Of a stretch of DNA of 64,000 nt, positions 57,700 through 64,000 are shown in pieces; position 1 is the stretch's first letter, and every line of letters starts with the position of its first letter. A program made the translations under genes and the position numbers. Source of the DNA: Epibacterium ulvae (lineage in GTDB: Bacteria; Pseudomonadota; Alphaproteobacteria; Rhodobacterales; Rhodobacteraceae); contig NZ_JAHHIR010000071.1 of the NCBI RefSeq assembly GCF_018678075.1, forward strand, positions 1-64,000, read 5' to 3'. Under the pieces are notes generated by a model. It was not told the DNA's origin. It saw nothing but the letters and a program-made list of their open reading frames with translations, and ran no database searches.

Positions 57700-58755
57700 C
57701 TATGCCACGCGTCCGTTGCGCGCGAATGCTTCAAAGAAACGTTCGAAATGCGGCGAACCCTGCTCTGCACTGCGCAGCAGTTCGCCATCATCGGGTGATA
57801 GGGACGCCATAATCCGTGGCCTTGCCGCGCTCCAAGGCAGGCGCCCAAAATTTTCGTTGCTGAACATCACTTGTGACAGGGTACGCATCACCCCTTGTGT
57901 GCGCGCAGCCCGGATCATCATTGCACCGCCCGGAATGGTTGGCTCAAACCCGCCTCTACCTGCGAGCATGGCCCACCAGGCTCCGACAAAATACATGTGA
58001 TAGTCATCATGGTTGCCATCAAAGGCACCCGGAATGAACCGATAGCGTCGCATCGAGGCGGCCAGCGTATCTTCCCACAACTTAGGCACAGTGCTGCCCG
58101 CATAGCGCAACGCGATACACACCTCAGCCAAGAGATCCATGTTCTGATCCAAATAGGCCAGCGTACCAACGTGCCGCAGACTGACCAGCGCCGCGCCTGG
58201 CAGCTGCGGATCCTTACGACCATATTCCGACAGGTAAAACACAATATGTGTCAGCTCATATGCGATTTTGGTGTTAGGAATGGCAAATTGAGCGCTACAA
58301 TCGGTAAATGCCCGGAGCCGATCATTGAGGCCCATGTCATCCAAGGCGAGATTACGCCGTTTCAACAACCGATGAGCTTCGGCGCGTTGCAAATCTGACA
58401 GCTCGGCCTCGACTATATTTTCCTTCAATACCCATTGGGCGAGTTTTTCGGATTTTATTCCGGGATAGCCCAAGTCCTCCAAATCCATACATATCGACAG
58501 GTAGAACCGATAGTATTGGCGGAAGAACAAAAGTCGGCGATCTATGTCTTCATAAAAATTTTCGAATACATCCACGCAGTCTTTATCTATGTCGCCTGCG
58601 CATTCCAATATATTCAACAATTCCGCATTTTCCTTCAACCAGAAGACGTCACTCTCTTGCCTTCGGGAATTGCAGAATGAATCCAGAAGGATATCGGGCG
58701 TAGCTGCAATAGGGTGGCCTTGAACTCTGTCGCGTAAGAAAACAATATTTCCCAT
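57700..58755 (-). CDS. Uncharacterised 351-residue helical protein paired with a repeat peptide
   Basis: A soluble, mostly helical protein with no signal peptide or membrane segment. I do not recognise a family with confidence. Features seen: an aromatic-rich stretch at 76-90 (LFFRQYYRFYLSICM), a ELTHIVFYLSEYG motif with His170, a DDYHMYFVGAWWAML motif with His253, and an Arg/aromatic C-terminal end. The His-bearing helical motifs recall uncharacterised helical proteins found beside ribosomal peptide genes in actinobacteria, but that is memory, not evidence. The start at 58755 has GAGGG 4 nt upstream. It follows the repeat-peptide gene by 58 nt in the same direction. The 5-prime half is AT-richer than neighbouring genes, suggesting acquisition. 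A maturation, export or immunity role for the peptide is my inference. Confidence 0.85.
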   Translation of the reverse strand: MGNIVFLRDRVQGHPIAATPDILLDSFCNSRRQESDVFWLKENAELLNILECAGDIDKDCVDVFENFYEDIDRRLLFFRQYYRFYLSICMDLEDLGYPGIKSEKLAQWVLKENIVEAELSDLQRAEAHRLLKRRNLALDDMGLNDRLRAFTDCSAQFAIPNTKIAYELTHIVFYLSEYGRKDPQLPGAALVSLRHVGTLAYLDQNMDLLAEVCIALRYAGSTVPKLWEDTLAASMRRYRFIPGAFDGNHDDYHMYFVGAWWAMLAGRGGFEPTIPGGAMMIRAARTQGVMRTLSQVMFSNENFGRLPWSAARPRIMASLSPDDGELLRSAEQGSPHFERFFEAFARNGRVA

Positions 58756-58813
58756 CACACCCTCATATATGAATAGGATCTGCGCCAGGACATAACCCGG
58801 CGCAGAAAGTCGG

Positions 58814-59038
58814 TTAGCTGCCTGACGAAAACAGCATTACGGCTTCACCACTATGGGTTTGTGCCGAACAGGTTGGCGCAGAGCCTGAGGAGAACAATTC
58901 AGTTCTGCCACCACCAAACTCTGAAGTCGCATTTTCAACAATGGACCCTGATGAGAACAAAGACGCCCCCTCACCAGAAAACGCGTCCATTTTCGGTGCG
59001 CTGTTGTTCGAGAATTCTTGTTTTACTAAAGCAGTCAT
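58814..59038 (-). CDS. 74-residue peptide of three 21-residue repeats ending in LFSSGS (putative ribosomal peptide precursor)
   Basis: A short leader-like segment (residues 1-11, MTALVKQEFSN) is followed by three units of exactly 21 residues (12-32, 33-53, 54-74). Each ends in Leu-Phe-Ser-Ser-Gly-Ser, the last at the C-terminus, preceded by a Gly-rich spot (SGEGAS, FGGGRTE, HSGEAVM). The six repeated residues use different synonymous codons in each unit (Leu TTG/TTG/CTG, last Ser TCC/TCT/AGC), so the conservation is at protein level. One Cys (57) is present. ATG at 59038 has GGAGGT four nt upstream, an ideal site; an in-frame GTG at 59062 is possible. It looks like a precursor of a modified or secreted peptide, inferred. 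Confidence 0.82.
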   Translation of the reverse strand: MTALVKQEFSNNSAPKMDAFSGEGASLFSSGSIVENATSEFGGGRTELFSSGSAPTCSAQTHSGEAVMLFSSGS

Positions 59039-59385
59039 TTCGACCTCCACAATTTTAGCCACCCCTCAATTGCGTTTCAAAATGAGTAAATAATCAACAA
59101 GAAAAATTACGAGCCGCGGTTGGCGAATTCAGGGAGTGGCAATATCCACAAAATAAGTCACTAAAAATCATGATCGATTTAAACTTATGAATATTTAATA
59201 CATAACTTCTCAACAAGACAAAAATGCAAAGCTTGAATTGGAAAATGTTATACATCCTTAGATTGCCGCAATGCGGCAACAAACACCTCAGAGTTCGAAT
59301 CGCCGCTGAACGCGAAGCCGGGCTTGCCCAACCCCGCCGCATCGGCGATAGAACAACCAACCAGCCTTGATGCGGAGAGACCACT
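59039..59385. other. 347-nt AT-rich intergenic region between the peptide cassette and xthA
   Basis: No gene is seen. The region should hold the divergent promoters of the peptide cassette and of xthA. It is clearly AT-richer than the flanking core genes, especially 59070-59260. It contains a perfect palindrome at 59263-59279 (listed separately) and an RBS for xthA (GGAGAG) at its right end. Confidence 0.6.
59263..59279. promoter_or_regulatory. Perfect palindrome upstream of xthA and the peptide cassette
   Basis: TTGCCGCAATGCGGCAA is an 8-bp inverted repeat with a single central base, positioned 107 nt before xthA and 225 nt before the peptide gene. The shape suits a dimeric repressor operator; a small hairpin is the other option. 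Confidence 0.4.
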
Positions 59386-60192
59386 ATGAAAATCGCAACC
59401 TTCAACATCAACGGGATCAAGGCCCGCGTAAACGCGCTGCCAGAATGGCTGGACGAAGCACAGCCCGATGTCGTCGTTTTGCAAGAAATCAAATCCGTGG
59501 ACGAGGGTTTCCCACGCGAGATCTTCGAAGAGCGCGGCTATAACGTCGAAACCCACGGACAAAAGAGCTTCAACGGCGTCGCGATCCTCTCCAAACTGCC
59601 ACTCGAAGATGTCACGCTCGGCCTGCCAGGCGATCCAGAAGATGAACAGGCCCGCTGGATAGAAGCCACCGTTGTTGGCAAGACAGCCATTCGGATTTGC
59701 GGGCTTTATCTGCCCAACGGCAACCCGGTCGAACTCACCGCTGACGGCACCCCGGTGTCTGGTGGTAAATATGATTACAAACTGCTCTGGATGGCCCGGA
59801 TGCAGAAACGCGCCGAGGATCTGCTGTCGCAAGAGATGCCGTTTTTGATGGCCGGGGACTATAACATCATCCCGCAAGCCGAAGACGCCAAACGGCCAGA
59901 GGCCTGGCACGAAGACGCGCTTCACCGACCCGAAAGCCGCGCGGCTTATCAATGCCTGCTCAATCTTGGCCTGACCGAGGCGTTCAGAGCCCGTACTCAG
60001 GCCAGTGGCCACTACTCTTTCTGGGATTATCAAGCCGGGGCCTGGAACCGCGACGATGGCATCCGCATCGACCACTTCCTGCTCAGCCCGCAGGTGGCAG
60101 ACCTGTTGCGGGACTGCCAAATCGACAAAGAGATCCGCGGTCGGGAAAAACCCTCGGATCACGTGCCTGTTTGGGTCGACCTCGACATTTAA
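59386..60192 (+). CDS. xthA: Exodeoxyribonuclease III
   Basis: A 268-residue AP endonuclease/3-prime exonuclease for base-excision repair. Motifs: TFNINGIKAR, VVLQEIKSVD with the metal-binding Glu, NGVAILSKLP, DYNIIPQAED, and the terminal SDHVPVWVDLD with the catalytic His. A GGAGAG site lies before the ATG. Confidence 0.96.
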   Translation: MKIATFNINGIKARVNALPEWLDEAQPDVVVLQEIKSVDEGFPREIFEERGYNVETHGQKSFNGVAILSKLPLEDVTLGLPGDPEDEQARWIEATVVGKTAIRICGLYLPNGNPVELTADGTPVSGGKYDYKLLWMARMQKRAEDLLSQEMPFLMAGDYNIIPQAEDAKRPEAWHEDALHRPESRAAYQCLLNLGLTEAFRARTQASGHYSFWDYQAGAWNRDDGIRIDHFLLSPQVADLLRDCQIDKEIRGREKPSDHVPVWVDLDI

Positions 60193-60195
60193 GCG

Positions 60196-60290
60196 ATCCC
60201 CCTCAGCGGGCGCCACCTGCGCTGCGCCACGCGCAGCGCTTGGCCCAAGGGGGATGTGTCTTCTCATAGAAGACATATATCCCGCGCGGG
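60196..60290. repeat. Compound-hairpin intergenic element, copy 3
   Basis: Between the convergent xthA and monooxygenase stops. Outer arms ATCCCCCT (60196-60203) and AGGGGGAT (60248-60255) enclose a hairpin GCGCTGCGC CAC GCGCAGCGC and the TTGGCCCAA end also seen in copy 1. A second stem GTCTTCT CAT AGAAGAC (60258-60274) and a CCCGCGCGGG palindrome (60281-60290) follow. Confidence 0.6.
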
Positions 60291-60314
60291 AGACCCGCCT
60301 TTTTGGGGGCCAAA

Positions 60315-61484
60315 TTAGGCCGCTGTCACATCGTGGCGGTAGATCCAGTCAAACTGGCGAACCATCTTTTCTGGGGCCAGTTGTCCTGAGAGTTTCAACC
60401 CAAAATGCGCAGGCCAAGAGAACGGTGAGCGCAGGTGAAACTTCCAGGCATTGCGATTGGCCGCACCCACAACTTTTGCCGCGCGTGACCGACGCAAGCT
60501 TTGATAGCGTTCCAGCCCTTCTGCTATATTCGGGGTCGTCTCAAGGCTTTGGGCCAGAACCCAGGCGTCTTCCAACGCAAGATTGGCCCCTTGAGCCATA
60601 AACGGCAACGTAGGATGCGCCGCATCCCCCAATATGGCCACGCCGGGCGCATGCCAGGACTTGGCGACCGGGTGGCGGAACAGCCCCCACAACCCAACCG
60701 TTTCAACCGCATTTATCAACTGCGCCGCCTCACCCCCAAAACCTGCAAACGCATCGCGCAGGTTTTGCGGATCATCCGCATGCGACCAGCCTTCGTCGAC
60801 CCAGGCGCGTTGTTGCTGCACCGCCACCAGATTGACAAGGCTGCGGTCGCGCAAAGGATAGGCCACCAGATGTCGCCCCGGCCCCATAAAGACCTGCGCC
60901 TCGGCTGGAAGGTCAATCACATTGGGAACCACCGCGCGCCAGGCCACCTGCCCGGTGAAAAACGGTCGATCCTCCCCGTTCAGGGCGACCCGTGTGTGTG
61001 AATGCAACCCATCGGCGCCAAGGATCAGATCCGCCGCACAGGACGATCCATTGGCCAGCCGCACCAGCGGCTTGGGCCCGAGCGTGACCTCTTCGACCTG
61101 TTGCAACAGCCGCACCTGCACCCCGGCGGCGCGCGCCGCATCTGCCAGAATACGGATGAGATCCGAGCGATGGCTAAAGAAATAGGGCTGATCGGGCGCG
61201 TATTGGTCGAAATCCAACCGGACCACTGGTGTCCCGTCACGATGTTTGCGCAGCACCACCCCGTGGGAGCGTGGACATTTCCACGCCAGCTGATCCTCAA
61301 GGCCAAGGGCGCGCAAAACCGCAACCCCATTGGGCGTGATCTGCAGACCTGCGCCCACTTCGGAGATTTCCTCGGCCTGTTCCAGCACGGTTACGCTGGC
61401 CCGATGGGCGCGCAACGCCAGCGCTGCGGCCAGCCCACCGATACCTGCACCGATAATAAGGATCTTCTGGTCTTTGAGTGTCAT
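60315..61484 (-). CDS. FAD-dependent monooxygenase (salicylate hydroxylase-like)
   Basis: A 389-residue group A flavoprotein hydroxylase. FAD-binding motifs: GAGIGGLAAALALRA at the N-terminus, LGADGLHSHTR (DG motif) and GVAILGDAAHPTLPFMAQGAN (GD motif). It resembles salicylate and 3-hydroxybenzoate hydroxylases, but the aromatic substrate cannot be told, and no other aromatic-degradation genes lie nearby. The start at 61484 follows AGGTGTC. Confidence 0.9.
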   Translation of the reverse strand: MTLKDQKILIIGAGIGGLAAALALRAHRASVTVLEQAEEISEVGAGLQITPNGVAVLRALGLEDQLAWKCPRSHGVVLRKHRDGTPVVRLDFDQYAPDQPYFFSHRSDLIRILADAARAAGVQVRLLQQVEEVTLGPKPLVRLANGSSCAADLILGADGLHSHTRVALNGEDRPFFTGQVAWRAVVPNVIDLPAEAQVFMGPGRHLVAYPLRDRSLVNLVAVQQQRAWVDEGWSHADDPQNLRDAFAGFGGEAAQLINAVETVGLWGLFRHPVAKSWHAPGVAILGDAAHPTLPFMAQGANLALEDAWVLAQSLETTPNIAEGLERYQSLRRSRAAKVVGAANRNAWKFHLRSPFSWPAHFGLKLSGQLAPEKMVRQFDWIYRHDVTAA

Positions 61485-61521
61485 GACACCTATTCCGTGC
61501 CCCCCACCCAAAGTCATAAAG

Positions 61522-61556
61522 AAAAAGACGCCAGAGCAAAAGAGCCCGGGCGTCTT
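61522..61556 (-). terminator. Rho-independent terminator of dksA
   Basis: On the minus strand AAGACGCC at 61556-61549 pairs with GGCGTCTT at 61532-61525, followed by TTTTTC. It begins 40 nt after the dksA stop. Confidence 0.8.
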
Positions 61557-61595
61557 ATAAATTTTGTCGCGTCATCACGTGATCTGACAGATTGG

Positions 61596-62018
61596 TCAGT
61601 CGTCGCGATGAACCTTTTCCCGGCGCTCGTGGCGTTCCTGGGCTTCCAGGCTCATCGTGGCGATCGGTCGGGCGTCCAACCGTTTCAACGAGATCGGCTC
61701 ACCTGTGACATCGCAATAACCGTATTCACCTTCGTCGATGCGGCGCAGGGCGGAATCGATTTTTGCAACCAGTTTGCGTTGACGATCACGGGTGCGCAGT
61801 TCAAGCGCACGGTCGGTTTCTTCACTGGCACGGTCTGCAACATCTGGGATATTGCGCGTGCCATCCTGCAGGCCTTCGATCGTATCACGGCTGTCTGCGA
61901 GGATGTCATGTTTCCAGTTGATCAACTTGCGGCGGAAGTATTCAACCTGCCTTTCATTCATGAAAGGCTCATCTTCGGCCGGGCGATAGTCATCCGGCAG
62001 AAACACTTCTTGCTTCAT
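61596..62018 (-). CDS. dksA: RNA polymerase-binding transcription factor DksA
   Basis: A 140-residue DksA that binds the RNA polymerase secondary channel and with ppGpp adjusts rRNA and amino-acid promoters. Visible parts: LPDDYRPAEDEPFMNERQVEYFRRKL, given in parts, the coiled-coil with the tip Asp pair region (PDVADRASEETDRALELRTRDR), and the zinc-finger region GYCDVTGEPISLKRLDARPI followed by ATMSLEAQERHERREKVHRDD. Only the first of four zinc-finger cysteines remains (C, T, S, A), as reported for the Rhodobacter sphaeroides protein. The start at 62018 has AAGGAG at ideal spacing; upstream in-frame Met codons are less likely. Confidence 0.95.
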   Translation of the reverse strand: MKQEVFLPDDYRPAEDEPFMNERQVEYFRRKLINWKHDILADSRDTIEGLQDGTRNIPDVADRASEETDRALELRTRDRQRKLVAKIDSALRRIDEGEYGYCDVTGEPISLKRLDARPIATMSLEAQERHERREKVHRDD

Positions 62019-62205
62019 TTCGGCTCCTTCGGTCTGGCCCATAATGTCAGTCTCTTTATTGCTCTTTTCAAACATATGGCGTCCCATATCGCAGCGTTTA
62101 TCGTCTCAACGACCAATTGTCACTACACAATCATACCTACGTGAGGTTAAAACGGCCCTTAACATCATACGTGCGCAGCAAGTTCAAGTTCCAGGAGCGA
62201 AATAC

Positions 62206-63045
62206 ATGCATTTTCAGGGCACTAAAGAATATGTCGCCACCGATGACTTAAAGGTCGCGGTCAACGCCGCTGTCACTTTGGAACGTCCGCTGCTGGTCAA
62301 AGGGGAGCCGGGAACAGGCAAGACCGAGCTTGCCAAACAGGTTGCAACCGCGCTGGATCTGAAAATGATTGAGTGGAATGTCAAATCCACAACCCGCGCG
62401 CAACAGGGGTTGTATGAATATGATGCCGTCAGCCGTCTGCGGGACAGCCAGCTGGGCGATGAACGCGTTCATGACGTGAAGAACTATATCAAAAAAGGAA
62501 AACTGTGGGAGGCGTTTGAAGCCGGCGAAAAAGTGGTTCTGTTGATTGATGAGATCGACAAAGCCGATATTGAGTTTCCCAATGACCTGCTGCAGGAACT
62601 CGACAAGATGGCGTTCCACGTCTACGAGACCGGCGAGACCGTCACCGCGCTGCACCGACCGATCATCATCATCACGTCAAACAACGAAAAGGAACTGCCG
62701 GACGCCTTCTTGCGGCGCTGTTTCTTCCACTACATCCGCTTTCCAGATGCCGACACCATGCGCCAAATCGTCGAGGTTCATCATCCCGGCATCAAAGAGG
62801 TGCTGCTGACCACCGCGTTGACCCAATTCTACGAGATCCGCGACACGCAGGGTTTGAAAAAGAAACCCTCCACCTCGGAAGTGCTGGATTGGCTCAAGCT
62901 GCTTTTGGCAGAGGACCTGTCACCCGAGGACCTGAAACGCGATGGTGCCAACGCCCTGCCCCGCCTGCACGGCGCGTTGCTGAAAAACGAACAAGACGTG
63001 CATCTGTTTGAACGGCTTGCCTTTATGGCGCGCAAAAACCGCTAA
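62206..63045 (+). CDS. MoxR family AAA+ ATPase
   Basis: A 279-residue AAA+ ATPase. Walker A GEPGTGKTELA, Walker B VVLLIDEIDKAD, sensor 1 IIITSNNEKELPDAFLRR and arginine finger follow in order. The start at 62206 has AGGAG 10 nt upstream. It is the first gene of a set with a 55-residue membrane protein and a VWA-domain protein. MoxR-VWA pairs act as chaperones that insert metals or assemble complexes; the client here is unknown. Confidence 0.93.
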   Translation: MHFQGTKEYVATDDLKVAVNAAVTLERPLLVKGEPGTGKTELAKQVATALDLKMIEWNVKSTTRAQQGLYEYDAVSRLRDSQLGDERVHDVKNYIKKGKLWEAFEAGEKVVLLIDEIDKADIEFPNDLLQELDKMAFHVYETGETVTALHRPIIIITSNNEKELPDAFLRRCFFHYIRFPDADTMRQIVEVHHPGIKEVLLTTALTQFYEIRDTQGLKKKPSTSEVLDWLKLLLAEDLSPEDLKRDGANALPRLHGALLKNEQDVHLFERLAFMARKNR

Positions 63046-63098
63046 CTCTGATCTCCGCGTGCGGCATTGGCTGCACCCACAACACAAGGCAATACTTC

Positions 63099-63266
63099 AT
63101 GTTGGTTATCCTACCGATCATCTCTGGCGTCGTACTTGGGGCGTATCGCGCCAAGAAACGCGGCGGCAACACGTTGGACATGCTGCAATACGGCGCGGCA
63201 TATGGCATTATCTTTGGCCTGGTTGGCCTTGCCATCACCATCATCGCCCACCGCATGCTGAGCTAG
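63099..63266 (+). CDS. 55-residue membrane protein between MoxR and VWA genes
   Basis: A small protein with two hydrophobic segments (about 2-14, LVILPIISGVVLG, and 33-51, GIIFGLVGLAITIIA) separated by a basic loop (YRAKKRGGNTLDMLQYG). It is 53 nt after the MoxR stop and 8 nt before the VWA start, so it is almost certainly in the operon. Small proteins of this kind occur at this position in other Rhodobacterales. It could anchor the MoxR-VWA machinery at the membrane, which is inference. Confidence 0.78.
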   Translation: MLVILPIISGVVLGAYRAKKRGGNTLDMLQYGAAYGIIFGLVGLAITIIAHRMLS

Positions 63267-63274
63267 GTTCGCCC

Positions 63275-64000
63275 ATGTTCCAGCCCTTCTTTGAAAACCT
63301 CCGGTCAGAATCGGTGCCTGTCTCCTTGCGGGAATATCTGACGTTTCTGGAGGCCTTGAAGCGGGGGCTGGTGACCTATGACATCGACGGGTTCTACTAT
63401 TTGGCGCGTGCGGCCATGGTAAAGAACGAACGCCACATCGACCGGTTTGATCGCGCTTTTGCCACCACCTTCCAAGGATTGGAACAGATCCCGCATGACG
63501 CCGTGGCCGAGGCTGTGGATCTGCCCGAGGAATGGCTGCGCAAGATGGTGGAACGCCACCTGAGCGCGGATGAGAAGGCGGAGATCGAAGCCCTTGGCGG
63601 TTTTGATAGGCTGATGGAGACGCTCAAAGAGCGCCTGAAAGAACAGGAAGGCCGCCATCAGGGGGGCAACAAGTGGATTGGCACCGGTGGCACCTCCCCC
63701 TTTGGGGCCTATGGCTACAATCCCGAAGGCGTGCGCATTGGCCAGAACGAAAGCCGCCACCAACGGGCGGTCAAAGTCTGGGACAAACGCGAGTTCCGCA
63801 ATCTGGACGGCGACGTTGAACTGGGCACCCGCAATATCAAAGTCGCGCTGAAACGCCTGCGCCGCTGGGTGCGCGACGGCGCCCATGAAGAGCTGGATCT
63901 GGACAACACCATCCGCGCCACGGCTGAACATGGCTATCTGGACGTCAAAACCCGCCCCGAGCGCCACAATGCGGTGAAAGTACTGTTGTTTCTGGATGTG
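63275..64000 (+). CDS. VWA-domain protein, CoxE-like (partial, runs off the window)
   Basis: The first 242 residues of a VWA protein that pairs with MoxR. An N-terminal helical region (SVPVSLREYLTFLEALKRGL, then YDIDGFYYLARAAMVK) and the WIGTGGTSPFGAYGYNPEG block are typical for the CoxE-like group. The sequence stops at KVLLFLDV, exactly where the MIDAS motif DxGGS of the VWA domain would begin, so about 150 C-terminal residues are missing. It starts 8 nt after the small membrane gene. Confidence 0.92.
   Translation, partial: MFQPFFENLRSESVPVSLREYLTFLEALKRGLVTYDIDGFYYLARAAMVKNERHIDRFDRAFATTFQGLEQIPHDAVAEAVDLPEEWLRKMVERHLSADEKAEIEALGGFDRLMETLKERLKEQEGRHQGGNKWIGTGGTSPFGAYGYNPEGVRIGQNESRHQRAVKVWDKREFRNLDGDVELGTRNIKVALKRLRRWVRDGAHEELDLDNTIRATAEHGYLDVKTRPERHNAVKVLLFLDV

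Noticed and set aside
58814-59038. The LFSSGS repeats as a recent DNA tandem duplication only
   Set aside because: The 63-bp units have diverged widely in sequence and codons while the end motif is kept, which argues for selection rather than a fresh duplication.

Overview
The window reads as a chromosomal segment of an alphaproteobacterium of the order Rhodobacterales (Roseobacter-type). The call rests on gene content and order: holC-pepA facing lptF-lptG-lptD-surA-pdxA-rsmA, prfA-prmC-DUF4167, yceD-rpmF-plsX-fabH-ihfA-merR, scpA-scpB-nagZ-SPOR, dgt/erpA/xthA, a DksA that keeps only one zinc-finger cysteine, and a MoxR/VWA pair. It is almost entirely housekeeping core, densely packed on both strands, with many 4-nt ATGA overlaps marking operons. 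No CRISPR array, prophage or rRNA is visible. The only mobile-element signal is a probable insertion-sequence end at the extreme left edge.

Layout. 0.2-4.2 kb: a signalling island made of a cysteine-free, signal-peptide-bearing SUOX-fold protein, a hybrid histidine kinase with receiver and Hpt domains, and a divergent NarL/LuxR-type response regulator. 4.3-8.4 kb: TfoX-C protein, ndk, a YheS-like ABC-F ATPase, MarC, and a membrane retropepsin. 8.4-18.2 kb: holC-pepA facing the LPS export/outer-membrane assembly operon, ending in pdxA and rsmA. 18.2-21.5 kb: translation termination (prfA, prmC) plus DUF4167. 21.5-28.7 kb: two tandem ureohydrolases, an M20 amidohydrolase, MazG, a nucleoside hydrolase, two GNATs, a degenerate ClpP-fold secreted protein and a MEKHLA protein. 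28.8-33.2 kb: enolase, a DMT transporter, Fur/Mur and an RhlE-like helicase. 33.3-42.4 kb: SelO, a DUF985 cupin, AnmK, TyrS, an acetyltransferase, Uup, an OlsB-like acyltransferase and BamE. 42.5-50.4 kb: the ribosomal/fatty-acid operon, ending in a 935-residue MerR-like protein with a huge Ala/Pro-rich tail, then tRNA-Pro(GGG) and a two-domain dCTP deaminase. 50.4-57.7 kb: the scp-nagZ-SPOR-argS-dgt run and erpA. 57.7-59.4 kb: an AT-richer two-gene cassette. 59.4-64 kb: xthA, an FAD monooxygenase, dksA, and MoxR, a small membrane protein and a VWA protein that runs off the window.

The most unusual item is the cassette at 57.7-59.0 kb. A 74-residue peptide is built from three exact 21-residue units, each ending in Leu-Phe-Ser-Ser-Gly-Ser, the last one being the C-terminus. 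It sits 58 nt upstream of, and co-directional with, a 351-residue cytosolic protein of no function I recognise. This looks like a ribosomal peptide precursor with its partner or maturation protein. Other items worth a look are compound-hairpin intergenic elements at three convergent gene junctions, the cysteine-less SUOX-fold protein beside the hybrid kinase, and the giant disordered tail on the MerR-like regulator.
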